DNA of 64,000 nt from Mucilaginibacter ginkgonis (GTDB lineage Bacteria > Bacteroidota > Bacteroidia > Sphingobacteriales > Sphingobacteriaceae): NCBI RefSeq assembly GCF_009754905.2, contig NZ_CP066775.1, positions 2,294,001 through 2,358,000 of the forward strand, in the 5' to 3' direction. A program made the position numbers and the translations under genes. Positions 1 through 8,033 of the stretch are shown one piece after another. Every line of letters begins with the position of its first letter. Position 1 is the stretch's first letter. A model generated the notes under the pieces. It was not told the DNA's origin and made no database searches. It saw only the letters and a list, made by a program, of their open reading frames with translations.

Positions 1-1620
1 GAAGGTGTAAGAGTAGTTAGAAGCAGTATTATACTGATTTGGGTTACCATGCGGCTCAGAGTCGTTATATGGATTGTAACCAGTATAGTAGTAGAAGTTG
101 TTACGTGCGTTACCGCTAAATGCAGAACGTGCGGTAAAATGTTTCAGGAAATCTAACTCTGCAAACAAAGTACCTTGCATGTTCCAGGTTTTGCTTCTGT
201 CATTCACAGATCTCATTGCGGTAGCAACAGGGTTGGTTGCATTACCTAACTGTGCAGAAGTACCTGCATAGTTACCACCAAAGTTACCGGCGATATCATA
301 AACAGGAATTAGTGGTAACTGACGATAAGTTTCTGCTACAGTACCACCTTCTTGTTGCTGATTGTAACCGCTGCCACCATTGTTTTCACGATAAAATACA
401 TAACCGCTTTCACCTACACGAAACTTATTGTTAAAGTAGCTAAATGTAGTGTTGGCACGGGCAGTATACCTTTTCTCAAAGGTGTTTAACAATGTACCCT
501 TTTGGTTAAGATAGTTTAAAGAGTATAAGTAGGTGTTGTTGTCATTACCACCGCTTGCAGTGATGGTATGGCTTTGCTGAGGTGCAGAACGGAAAAGCTC
601 ATGGAACCAATCTGTACCAGCCTGGTTAAATTTTTGAACCAGGAAGTCGTTGTTAGGGTTAGCCGCATCAAATTTGTATAATGCGGTAACAGAAGCATCA
701 TTTGTTACACCAGATGCTGCACCATTAAATGAACCCGCACCGCGGAAACCGTAAGTTGGCAAAGAACCTGCACCACCTGCGTATAAACCGTTGATTTGAC
801 CTGCGTCACCAGCCTGGTATGCTAGTTGAGACTGTTGAGCAGGGGTCATTAACCGCCAAACATTACCGCTTAATGGTTTTTGAACGCCATAGTAACCGTC
901 ATAAGTGAATGTAGATTTTCCTGATCTGCCTTTTTTGGTTGTTACAACGATAACACCGTTACCACCGGCAACACCATAGATAGCTGCAGAACCCGCGTCT
1001 TTCAACACAGAGATGCTTTCTATATCTGTAGGGTTAACCTGAGACATGTTATTGGTTTGCACACCATCAATCACATATAACGGTGATGTGTTACCAAAGT
1101 TGTTTACACCACGGATAAACACAGTACTGTTAGCACCCGGAGCACCCTGGTTGATTACGGTAACACCAGATGCCTGGCCTTGGAGTAATTGCTCAGAACT
1201 TGTAGCGGGCAGTTTTTTTGCGTCATTAACGCTTACTACCGCCACGGAACCGGTGATGTCCTTTTTAACCTGCGTGGTGTAACCTGTTACAACCACATCT
1301 TCTAATTGGTTGGTTGCCACAGCCAGGGTTACATTTATAGGACCGCCGCTTACAGCAACTTCCTGGGTTTTATAACCCACATAAGTAATTACCAACGTTT
1401 GGCCGTTTGAGGCGTTTAACGAGAAATTACCATTAACATCAGTTACGGTACCAACAGTAGTGCCTTTGATGCGTACAGCCGCACCAACCACTCCTTGTTT
1501 GTCATCGGCGCCGATAACCCGGCCGGTGACCCTTGTTTGCGCCGTAACTGCCAATGAAGAGAGTATGCATGCAAATAGCAAACACATCACTCTTACCTTT
1601 AGTAGTAAACTTTTAAACAT
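1..1620 (-). CDS. SusC/RagA-family TonB-linked outer-membrane protein, N-terminal part
   Basis: Outer-membrane TonB-dependent porin of the SusC/RagA type. It imports oligosaccharides or other large nutrients, usually with a SusD lipoprotein. The first 540 codons are present and the C-terminal barrel runs off the left edge. Visible parts are a signal peptide (about 1-28, ending SLAVTAQ), a carboxypeptidase-like regulatory domain (about 29-105, with VTGRVIGADD and VGYKTQEV), a TonB-box-like EDVVVTGY near 107-114, and a plug domain with the SusC hallmark SPLYVIDGVQ near 179-188 and GNGVIVVTTKKG near 220-231. The start is the ATG complement at 1618-1620, directly before the signal peptide. A SusD partner would lie outside the window. 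The Nudix-type regulator transcribed away from it may control it; that is inferred from position. The substrate cannot be told. Confidence 0.95.
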   Translation of the reverse strand, partial: MFKSLLLKVRVMCLLFACILSSLAVTAQTRVTGRVIGADDKQGVVGAAVRIKGTTVGTVTDVNGNFSLNASNGQTLVITYVGYKTQEVAVSGGPINVTLAVATNQLEDVVVTGYTTQVKKDITGSVAVVSVNDAKKLPATSSEQLLQGQASGVTVINQGAPGANSTVFIRGVNNFGNTSPLYVIDGVQTNNMSQVNPTDIESISVLKDAGSAAIYGVAGGNGVIVVTTKKGRSGKSTFTYDGYYGVQKPLSGNVWRLMTPAQQSQLAYQAGDAGQINGLYAGGAGSLPTYGFRGAGSFNGAASGVTNDASVTALYKFDAANPNNDFLVQKFNQAGTDWFHELFRSAPQQSHTITASGGNDNNTYLYSLNYLNQKGTLLNTFEKRYTARANTTFSYFNNKFRVGESGYVFYRENNGGSGYNQQQEGGTVAETYRQLPLIPVYDIAGNFGGNYAGTSAQLGNATNPVATAMRSVNDRSKTWNMQGTLFAELDFLKHFTARSAFSGNARNNFYYYTGYNPYNDSEPHGNPNQYNTASNYSYTF

Positions 1621-2307
1621 AAGATTTGAGTTTTTAGTTGATTAATTGATTTGATTTATTATTTGAGCTATTAGTTGCGCGAGAGTTCATCGCGAAAGTT
1701 TCGCAATGAGGATAGCCTGCCAATAAAATGGAATTTGTTACCCGCATGAGAGCAGTGAGAGTTGCGGGACCTGATAAATTTTGTAAAGGTTTATCCATAT
1801 TTTAAATAGTTACAAAAACAGGCAACCGAAACTCGCATCGATCACCTTTTTGCCACCTTTTTAATTAGGGTTACTTTAAGTTTATAATTCAGTAAAAATT
1901 ACTAATTGGCGTATTCCTAAAGTAGATTAAGTGTAGGGCTTACACAAGAGCAATTTCAGATTTGCAAATATTTCAAACCCTAAATGATATTGATAACAAT
2001 TTTAAAATTTAGAATATCATTTATTAATTTTTTGATAACATTTATGTTACGTAATTGTTAAACTTTTAAACGAATTGAAATCCTAATATTCGCTTTAAAC
2101 CATAAAACTCAACATGTTAAGTCGACTTTTACCAAAAGCGGTGTATGTTCTCATGTAAAACTTTTTTTATTGTGTTAATATGACACTTTATTAAAATTCT
2201 CAATTTTTCAATCGTTAAAGAAGGACAGATTTGCTAATAACTATTATGTGCATTTTACATTATAATTAACCATTTTTGGTGTTCACCAATTAAATGCTAC
2301 CTGTTAA
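1621..2307. other. Divergent intergenic region between susC-like gene and Nudix-type regulator
   Basis: About 690 AT-rich bases with no convincing gene. It should hold the promoters of both flanking genes. Visible elements are a perfect inverted repeat GCGAAA-G-TTTCGC at 1692-1704, CACCTTTTT twice with an 11-base period (1843-1851, 1854-1862), TGATAACA twice 42 bases apart (1991-1998, 2033-2040), a ten-base palindrome AAGTCGACTT at 2119-2128, and the inverted repeat next to the regulator described separately. The helical-period spacing of the direct repeats would suit a DNA-binding protein, but this is inference. Confidence 0.6.
2276..2289. promoter_or_regulatory. Candidate operator TTGGTG-TT-CACCAA upstream of the Nudix-type regulator
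   Basis: A perfect inverted repeat with six-base arms and a two-base spacer ends 18 bases before the regulator's ATG. It overlaps a -7-like box (CATTTTTG, 2271-2278, one mismatch from TAnnTTTG). A protein bound here would block initiation, so autorepression is a reasonable guess. No binding evidence is available. Confidence 0.4.
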
Positions 2308-3069
2308 ATGTTTACCAAACAAGAACTTACAGATTATACAAAAGAAGCCCGAGAAAAATGGCTTAACCATATTTCCATTGATTGTGTAGTGTTTGGCTTC
2401 CACGAGGGGCAACTAAAGGTGTTATTATTAAAAATGAGAAATGAGGCTAAATGGTATTTACCGGGAGGTTTCGTTTTAAAGCAGGAACAGCTTGATGTTG
2501 CAGCAAACCGTATTTTAAAAGAACGTACGTCTTTAGACCATATTTTTCTACAGCAGTTTCATGTGTTTGGCGATCCCGCCCGCTCCCAGCCCCACACAGA
2601 TATGTATAATGGCATGGTTGAAGATAAGGACAATTGGTTTGCTACCCGGTTTATTACCATAGGTTACTATGCACTTGTAGACTTTCATAATACGGTACCC
2701 ACACCTGATGCCATGTCTGAAGCATGTGTATGGTGCAACCTGGAAGAGGTGCCTGCCCTTAGCCTGGACCACGGACAGATTTTAGAAAACGCATTGTACA
2801 CTTTAAGGCTCCAGCTAAATTATTTGCCGATTGGCTATAATTTGATGCCGAACGAGTTTACAATGCCGGAGTTGCAGAAACTCTATGAAACAATTTTAGG
2901 TAAGAAACTCGACAGGCGTAACTTTCAGCGTAAGATATTGGCGTTTGATATTTTAAACCGGTCTGAGCATCCACGCAAAGGCGGGGCGCACAAGGCGCCA
3001 TATCTCTACTCCTTTAACCTTGAAAAATATGAGCAGGCTTTGAAAGATGGATTGGCATCTGGTTGGTAG
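2308..3069 (+). CDS. Nudix-domain transcriptional regulator (NrtR/AraR-like) with C-terminal winged helix
   Basis: Probable ligand-responsive DNA-binding regulator, 253 residues. Residues about 20-160 form a Nudix fold. The Nudix box at 54-76 keeps the first glycine and E60, but the catalytic REuxEE core reads RILKER and the late glycine is serine, so hydrolase activity is probably lost and the fold is likely a sensor. The C-terminal part (about 175-253, MPNEFTMPELQKLYETIL then RRNFQRKIL) matches the winged-helix domain of this regulator family. In Bacteroidota such proteins (for example arabinose-responsive AraR) often control sugar uptake and catabolism. Here it is divergent from a SusC porin, which fits that role. 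No Shine-Dalgarno is visible, as is usual in this phylum. The effector is unknown; annotation as a plain Nudix hydrolase would be misleading. Confidence 0.85.
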   Translation: MFTKQELTDYTKEAREKWLNHISIDCVVFGFHEGQLKVLLLKMRNEAKWYLPGGFVLKQEQLDVAANRILKERTSLDHIFLQQFHVFGDPARSQPHTDMYNGMVEDKDNWFATRFITIGYYALVDFHNTVPTPDAMSEACVWCNLEEVPALSLDHGQILENALYTLRLQLNYLPIGYNLMPNEFTMPELQKLYETILGKKLDRRNFQRKILAFDILNRSEHPRKGGAHKAPYLYSFNLEKYEQALKDGLASGW

Positions 3070-3084
3070 CGGAAAACTAGAAAT

Positions 3085-3849
3085 TTATAATTCCAATTTA
3101 AGACAGTCATAAGCGAGTTCAATGCCCGCCGGCAACTCTTTAGACACATCTGCATGTTTTCCCAGGCGGTGTCCGATGTGAATGAGGTAAGTTTTCTCTG
3201 CGCCGATCTCTTTCGCAAAAGCGATAGCTTCGTCAAACGTAAAGTGCGAAATATGCTCCTGCTTTTGCAAGGCGTTTACTATCAGCACTTTAGTGCCTCT
3301 AACTTTTGCTTTCTCCTTGTCACTTATGGTTTTGGCGTCTGTGATATAGGTAAAGTCCTTGATCCGGAAACCAAGCACAGGCAATTTATAGTGCATCACC
3401 TCGATTGGCATGAAGCCGATGCCGCCAACATTGAAGGGCTGATCATTTTCTATAGTGATAAGGTTCACCTTCGGGATACCCGGATATTGAAATTCGTCGA
3501 ATATATAGCTAAACTCGTGCTTTAGCGCTTGCTGCACACGGGGCACAGCGTAAATATCCATCGCGCGGTTCTGCTTAAAATTAAACGCGCGGATATCGTC
3601 CATACCGGCTACGTGGTCTTTATGCTCATGTGTAAAAACCAAGGCATCCAGGTGCATCACATTTTCGCGTAGCATTTGATATCGAAAATCTGGCCCAGAG
3701 TCTATCACCACAACCTTGCCTTCATCTTCTATCATGATAGACGTGCGCAACCGTTTGTCGTGCTTATCGGCAGAAAGACACACCGCGCATGTGCAGGCCA
3801 CAACGGGCACACCCTGGGAAGTTCCGGTACCTAAGAATGTGACGATCAA
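3085..3849 (-). CDS. MBL-fold metallohydrolase, PhnP-like phosphodiesterase
   Basis: Metallo-beta-lactamase-fold hydrolase of 254 residues, probably a cytosolic phosphodiesterase of the PhnP/RNase Z-like branch. The metal motif is THEHKDH at 73-79 (H74, H76, D78, H79), followed by AGMDDIR. An N-terminal CTCAVC (19-24) resembles the extra cysteine zinc site of PhnP. Late histidines in YLIHIGHRLGKH (about 222-233) complete the site. PhnP acts on cyclic phosphates in phosphonate breakdown, but no other phn gene is present, so the substrate is unknown. The start codon overlaps the stop of the upstream small gene by four bases (ATGA type), which suggests translational coupling. It converges with the regulator gene, 15 bases away. 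Confidence 0.85.
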   Translation of the reverse strand: MIVTFLGTGTSQGVPVVACTCAVCLSADKHDKRLRTSIMIEDEGKVVVIDSGPDFRYQMLRENVMHLDALVFTHEHKDHVAGMDDIRAFNFKQNRAMDIYAVPRVQQALKHEFSYIFDEFQYPGIPKVNLITIENDQPFNVGGIGFMPIEVMHYKLPVLGFRIKDFTYITDAKTISDKEKAKVRGTKVLIVNALQKQEHISHFTFDEAIAFAKEIGAEKTYLIHIGHRLGKHADVSKELPAGIELAYDCLKLEL

Positions 3850-4118
3850 AGCTGCAGTTCTGTTTGTTTTATTTGCTGATAGAAAGCCGACTGTTTATCA
3901 TCAACTATTTTAAGGTCAAGGTTTAGCGTCCGAATCAGATCAGCTAGCGAAATTATCTTACTTTCCAAGTTCGAGAACTTGTTTACAATAACCATTGAAC
4001 TGTTTTGCAACAGGCATGCACCGGTTTTAAAATTTCCTTTTTCATAACGCACCTTATATCCTGACGCCTTAAGCAGGTTCTCCAATTTTTCGAGCGTATG
4101 GTTGGTGACGGTGAGCAT
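3846..4118 (-). CDS. Conserved small hypothetical protein, partner of the MBL hydrolase
   Basis: A 90-residue acidic/basic mixed protein with no signal peptide or membrane segment. I recall similar uncharacterised proteins beside MBL hydrolases in other Bacteroidota, but I cannot name a family. The start is placed at the ATG complement 4116-4118 (MLTVTNHTLEKLENLL); the frame opens three codons earlier only with TTG. The middle section (YKVRYEKGNFKTGACLL) reads as a compact beta-strand region, and the C-terminal half is mostly helical. Its stop overlaps the start of the hydrolase by four bases, so the two are almost certainly one operon and perhaps one functional unit. A -7-like box lies six bases before the start. 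Confidence 0.7.
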   Translation of the reverse strand: MLTVTNHTLEKLENLLKASGYKVRYEKGNFKTGACLLQNSSMVIVNKFSNLESKIISLADLIRTLNLDLKIVDDKQSAFYQQIKQTELQL

Positions 4119-4124
4119 TGCTGT

Positions 4125-4132
4125 CAAATTTA
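4125..4132 (-). promoter_or_regulatory. -7 box TAAATTTG for the small gene and MBL hydrolase
   Basis: This matches the Bacteroidota -7 consensus TAnnTTTG exactly on the minus strand. Only six bases separate it from the ATG, so transcription would start at or very near the start codon. No clear -33 TTTG is seen at the right distance. Confidence 0.4.
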
Positions 4133-4219
4133 TGGAATTAAGCTTTATAATGTTTCACTAATCCCAACATGATGGCTGTTGAGTTTATTCGAGGGCTTCA
4201 AACACCACGCATGTAAATC

Positions 4220-4897
4220 TTACCGCAAATCAACTACCTCAACACCGGGATGCGCTTTTGCGTCGAAAGCAAACATTGCATCGCTAAGTTGTGGCTGTGG
4301 AGTAAAGTTCTTTATCATGTACGTGTAACGGATACCGTTTTTATCAAATAGGTTGGCGCTAACGATTTCTTTTTTTGCCTTATCTATGAATAACCTTGCT
4401 TTAAAGATAGATTTTTTGGCGTCCAGAGGGCTGAGCTCAATTACCTGGCAAAGCCTGCCGTTTACTTTCTGATCGCCGGTATATACGTACTTGTAGCCTT
4501 TTTCATAAATGGCAAATATCTGCGCCGGGTTTATACCCTCACCGCTTTTATCAGCATCATTTACTTGTACTTCATTATCTTTTTTTAAGTACGTCCACTG
4601 GGTTTTCCCATCACTAATGATCTCCTGCTCAGCAGCGGCCTTACCTTTGCTCGTACTGTACAGTGTTACTTTAAATTTGTTGGATTTGGATTTAGCAACA
4701 AGCGTCCCGGTTTGCGATTGCTTAACCCCCGCTTGCGGGTTATCAACAGATAATGCAAAATCGGTTTTAAAGCCATTGTAGGATTTGTATTTAGCGCTTA
4801 CAGCACTCAATATTTTTTGTGCGTCAGCATCTTTCTGAGCTAATGCAGAAGCAGCAATAAAAACACCCAAAAGGAACACAGGGATAAATCTTTTCAT
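4220..4897 (-). CDS. lolA: LolA-like outer-membrane lipoprotein carrier protein
   Basis: Periplasmic chaperone that carries lipoproteins from the inner to the outer membrane; 225 residues, the usual size. A signal peptide (1-20, ending SALA before QK) is followed by the LolA-type open beta-barrel. Recognisable parts are AQKILSAVSAKYKSYNGFKTDFAL, the GTLVAKSKSNKFKVTL strand pair, and DGKTQWTYLKKDNEVQVND. It lies directly downstream of ftsK on the same strand, 68 bases apart, the ftsK-lolA order also seen in Enterobacteria. It probably shares the ftsK transcript or has a promoter in the short gap. Bacteroidota LolA proteins are very divergent, so the name rests on fold-level pattern and context. 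Confidence 0.8.
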   Translation of the reverse strand: MKRFIPVFLLGVFIAASALAQKDADAQKILSAVSAKYKSYNGFKTDFALSVDNPQAGVKQSQTGTLVAKSKSNKFKVTLYSTSKGKAAAEQEIISDGKTQWTYLKKDNEVQVNDADKSGEGINPAQIFAIYEKGYKYVYTGDQKVNGRLCQVIELSPLDAKKSIFKARLFIDKAKKEIVSANLFDKNGIRYTYMIKNFTPQPQLSDAMFAFDAKAHPGVEVVDLR

Positions 4898-4965
4898 AAT
4901 AATTGTACGTCGCCTTATTAACTGCGAAGCACTTAAAATGTTAGATGATTTTTTCTGAAACTGGT

Positions 4966-7614
4966 TTAACCGCGCGGTTTAGCTATTTCTTCGAGATGGC
5001 GCTCCAAGCTATATTCATCCGGAAATAAAACCTCGCGGGCTTTGCTCCCTTCAAAAGGCCCTACAATACCTGCAGCCTCTAACTGATCTATTATACGCCC
5101 CGCCCTGTTATAGCCCAGTTTTAGTTTACGTTGAACTAATGAGGTTGAACCTTGCTGGTGTAGCACGATCAAACGGGCGGCATCCTCGAACATCGGATCA
5201 CGGTCATCGGGGTCGAAGTCCTTGGGACTGCTACCGGCCTCGCCCTCACCTACATACTCAGGCAGTAACATCGCTGTCGCATAACCTCGCTGGTTACCAA
5301 TAAAGTCCGAAACCTGCTCTACCTCTGGTGTATCTACGAACGCGCACTGGATACGGATCAGGTCGCTGCCTGTTGCCAGGAGCATATCCCCGCGGCCGAT
5401 CAACTGGTCTGCCCCTCCCGAGTCCAGAATGGTACGTGAATCTATCTTAGACAATACCCTGAAGGCAAGCCTCGCAGGGAAGTTGGCTTTAATGGTACCG
5501 GTAATAATATTTACTGATGGGCGCTGCGTAGCGATAACCAGGTGGATGCCGATTGCACGGGCCAACTGTGCCAAACGGGCGATTGGTGTTTCTACTTCTT
5601 TACCGGCCGTCATCATCAGGTCGGCAAATTCGTCGACTATCAAAACAATGAATGGCAAAAAGCGGTGGCCTTCATTGGGGTTAAGTTTGCGATTGATGAA
5701 TTTGGCGTTGTACTCTTTCAAGTTACGTACCTGCGCGTCTTTCAACAAGTCGTAACGCTGATCCATCTCGATACAAAGTGAATTCAATGTATTGATCACT
5801 TTCTTGGTATCGGTAATGATGGCGTCAGCCTCGTCAGGCAATTTGGCCAGGAAGTGCCGCTCTATTTTGCGGAACAAGGTCAGCTCGACCTTTTTAGGAT
5901 CGACCAGCACAAATTTCAATTCAGCCGGGTGACGCTTATATAACAGCGATACCAATATAGCATTGATGCCTACAGACTTACCTTGCCCGGTTGCACCTGC
6001 GACAAGCAAGTGCGGCATTTTGGCCAGGTCGGCAATAAATACCTCGTTCGAGATGGTCTTGCCTAAAGCAATAGGCAGGTCCATTGTCGTTTGCTGGAAC
6101 TTTTCCGTCGCGAGTACGGATCGCATCGAGACCATCTCCGGGTGTTGATTAGGCACCTCGATACCGATGGTACCCTTACCGGGCATTGGTGCGATGATAC
6201 GAATGCCCAAAGCAGCAAGGCTTAAAGCGATATCATCTTCCAGGTTTTTGATCTTGGAAATACGCACACCCGGCGCGGGAATGATCTCGTACAAAGTAAC
6301 TGTAGGGCCTATCGTTGCCTTAATCTTATCGATTTCGATATTATAGTGGTTTAGCGTTTCAACGATCTTATTTTTATTCGCCTCCAATTCTCCGGAATCA
6401 ACAGAGATTTTGTTTGACCCATAGTTTTCCAACAGATCGAGCGGCGGAAGCTTATAACCCGACAGATCGAGCTTGGGATCGTAAGTGCCAAACTTATCAA
6501 CCAGTTCATTGGCTGTCTTTGGTGTTTCTTTTTCTATAGGCAATTCTTCCTGCGGGCGTGTTTCTTCTACCGTTAAAGGAATATCTTCAATGGCAGAAAC
6601 TGCTTCTTCCATCAAAGGCTCGGGCATTAACGTAACAGGTTCGTGCAGCATAGTATTGTGCACAAGGGTTGTGTGCGTACTGCTGCGCGGAACAACGCTT
6701 TCAGTTTCAACAGGTTCTGTCGCGATTACAGGTTTATGATTGATTATATTCTGCTGAAGCGGGCCTTCATCTTCTTCAATGATAGGCTCAAATTTGGTGC
6801 GGCTGTTTTTGCGCCACTCTACAGGTTCAGATAATATCTCATCCTCCAGATCTACAGGCTGTGGGGTAAGCTCGCCGTCAACATGGTCCGGCATCAGGCC
6901 ACCTTTGGTTTTACGCTCCGGCAGTTTAAAGTCGATGTTATATGCGATGATCAACACAGTCAATCCGGCGAAAACCAGCAAAAATCCCGTACCCGCCTCG
7001 CCTATTTGTGCGTTGAGCAAACGGTTGGTCCAAAAGCCAACTTCGCCTTCCAAAAAATGCGGATAATCTGACATGAAACCATGCGCGAAACCAATGGCCA
7101 CAGATAAAAATAATATGCAAAACGCCGAGTAAGCCAGGGTTTTTCCTAAAGAGAACAGCCGCACCTTAAACAACATGCGGTAACCGATAACCAGGAATAT
7201 AAAAACGAAGAGATACGATGCGACGCCGAACCACTCATAGATAAATTGGTTAGAGAGCAAGGCGCCTAATTTGCCCATCCAGTTGTCAACAATCGGGTCT
7301 TTTATTCCGCCCTCTATAAGTTCTTGCTGCGTTTTAAACAAGTTGTGCCAACCGCCGTTTGCAGGCGATACATAGCTTTGATCTTGCTGCCAGGTGAACA
7401 AGTAAGCGGTAAATGATATAAAGAAGAAGATAGAAAGCAGCAGAAAGAAAAGGCCAATTATCTTTACCAGCCTGCCGTTGTTGAGGTCGAACTGGGGCAG
7501 TTTTTCCAATACTGGTTTTGATACCCTTCTGCGCTCGCCGCCAGCCGTTTCACGGCCGGGTTTATTATCATCCTTAAAACTGTTAGATCTGAACTGGTTG
7601 GCTTTAGGCGGCAT
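4966..7614 (-). CDS. ftsK: FtsK/SpoIIIE-family DNA translocase
   Basis: Septum-anchored ATP-driven DNA pump for chromosome segregation, dimer resolution and division; 882 residues. Four transmembrane segments lie in the first 230 residues (first near 48-75, LVKIIGLFFLLLSIFF). An acidic, proline-rich linker runs to about 380. The RecA-like motor follows, with Walker A GATGQGKS near 543 and Walker B-like LIVDEFADLM near 660. The C-terminal gamma winged helix (about 815-875, with LVQRKLKLGYNRAGRIIDQLE) reads KOPS-type polarity sequences in known homologues. The start is preceded by a short basic, hydrophilic stretch typical of FtsK. lolA follows. A -7-like box and a parS-like palindrome lie upstream. 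Confidence 0.97.
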   Translation of the reverse strand: MPPKANQFRSNSFKDDNKPGRETAGGERRRVSKPVLEKLPQFDLNNGRLVKIIGLFFLLLSIFFFISFTAYLFTWQQDQSYVSPANGGWHNLFKTQQELIEGGIKDPIVDNWMGKLGALLSNQFIYEWFGVASYLFVFIFLVIGYRMLFKVRLFSLGKTLAYSAFCILFLSVAIGFAHGFMSDYPHFLEGEVGFWTNRLLNAQIGEAGTGFLLVFAGLTVLIIAYNIDFKLPERKTKGGLMPDHVDGELTPQPVDLEDEILSEPVEWRKNSRTKFEPIIEEDEGPLQQNIINHKPVIATEPVETESVVPRSSTHTTLVHNTMLHEPVTLMPEPLMEEAVSAIEDIPLTVEETRPQEELPIEKETPKTANELVDKFGTYDPKLDLSGYKLPPLDLLENYGSNKISVDSGELEANKNKIVETLNHYNIEIDKIKATIGPTVTLYEIIPAPGVRISKIKNLEDDIALSLAALGIRIIAPMPGKGTIGIEVPNQHPEMVSMRSVLATEKFQQTTMDLPIALGKTISNEVFIADLAKMPHLLVAGATGQGKSVGINAILVSLLYKRHPAELKFVLVDPKKVELTLFRKIERHFLAKLPDEADAIITDTKKVINTLNSLCIEMDQRYDLLKDAQVRNLKEYNAKFINRKLNPNEGHRFLPFIVLIVDEFADLMMTAGKEVETPIARLAQLARAIGIHLVIATQRPSVNIITGTIKANFPARLAFRVLSKIDSRTILDSGGADQLIGRGDMLLATGSDLIRIQCAFVDTPEVEQVSDFIGNQRGYATAMLLPEYVGEGEAGSSPKDFDPDDRDPMFEDAARLIVLHQQGSTSLVQRKLKLGYNRAGRIIDQLEAAGIVGPFEGSKAREVLFPDEYSLERHLEEIAKPRG

Positions 7615-7637
7615 CCTGATATTTAAACACTAAAATT

Positions 7638-7645
7638 CAAATATA
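7638..7645 (-). promoter_or_regulatory. -7 box TATATTTG for ftsK
   Basis: Exact TAnnTTTG on the minus strand, 23 bases before the ftsK start. This would leave a leader of roughly 15-20 bases. No clear TTTG is visible at -33, so only the -7 half is supported. Confidence 0.45.
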
Positions 7646-7720
7646 AAGTTAATTGATAAATCCGTTTGCCGATAGTGATTTTTAATTTAAATGCTGATGT
7701 TGACGATGTATGGCGTTTCA

Positions 7721-7738
7721 CTGTTTCAAGTGAAACAG
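7721..7738. other. parS-like palindrome
   Basis: CTGTTTCA-AG-TGAAACAG has perfect eight-base arms around AG. Its inner 16 bases (7722-7737) differ at one position from the widely conserved ParB-binding parS consensus TGTTTCACGTGAAACA; the central C is A. At uniform base composition, a 16-mer with at most one mismatch is expected about 0.0007 times in 64 kb. A centromere-like ParB site is therefore plausible. An operator for ftsK or the divergent gene is the alternative. No parA or parB gene is in the window. Confidence 0.45.
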
Positions 7739-7853
7739 ATGAAACAGTGAAGCAGTTGTTTCTTACTTTCAAGTATGTCAAAGAATCTTGATTCTTGTTA
7801 GATATCAATCGGTTACAGCGTTATCTTGCGAGGCACTACTTTGTCAGTACCTG

Positions 7854-7868
7854 CAAGTGAAACACTTG
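7854..7868. repeat. Inverted repeat sharing an 11-mer with the parS-like site
   Basis: CAAGTG-AAA-CACTTG is a perfect inverted repeat. Its first 11 bases, CAAGTGAAACA, are identical to 7727-7737 of the parS-like site 127 bases away, and TTGAAAC follows directly. It looks like a half-site or decayed copy of the same protein-binding element. Confidence 0.45.
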
Positions 7869-8033
7869 AAACGGGGTAATTGCTGACAAAATCCCGTCAA
7901 CTTGGCGGCGAACATCCCAACAAGGGCACAAATAAATTATCAATGCCGGACAATTCTATTGATTTCAGAAATTTACATTATTGTGCAAACCAAAAAGGTA
8001 ATTTAGGCGCTTACATTATAAACCAGTTGCGTT

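Larger units (their letters stand above)
7615..8033. other. Divergent intergenic region with GTTTCA/TGAAAC repeats
   Basis: About 420 bases between ftsK and a small plus-strand gene. The open frames here (7623-7808 minus, 7880-8068 plus) have no recognisable content and cross the repeats, so I treat the stretch as non-coding. Its main feature is a cluster of GTTTCA and TGAAAC words: the parS-like palindrome at 7721-7738, a further pair CACTGTTTCA (7719-7728) and TGAAACAGTG (7740-7749), and a related inverted repeat at 7854-7868. Confidence 0.6.

Noticed and set aside
237..1645. Open plus-strand frames inside the left-edge region
   Set aside because: They are antisense to the SusC reading frame, which has a signal peptide, regulatory domain and plug domain without interruption.
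2308..3069. Annotation as an active Nudix hydrolase
   Set aside because: The catalytic glutamates of the Nudix box are replaced and a winged helix is present, so a regulator is more likely.
7623..7808. A 61-codon minus-strand frame upstream of ftsK
   Set aside because: It spans the parS-like palindrome and the ftsK promoter box and its translation has no recognisable character.
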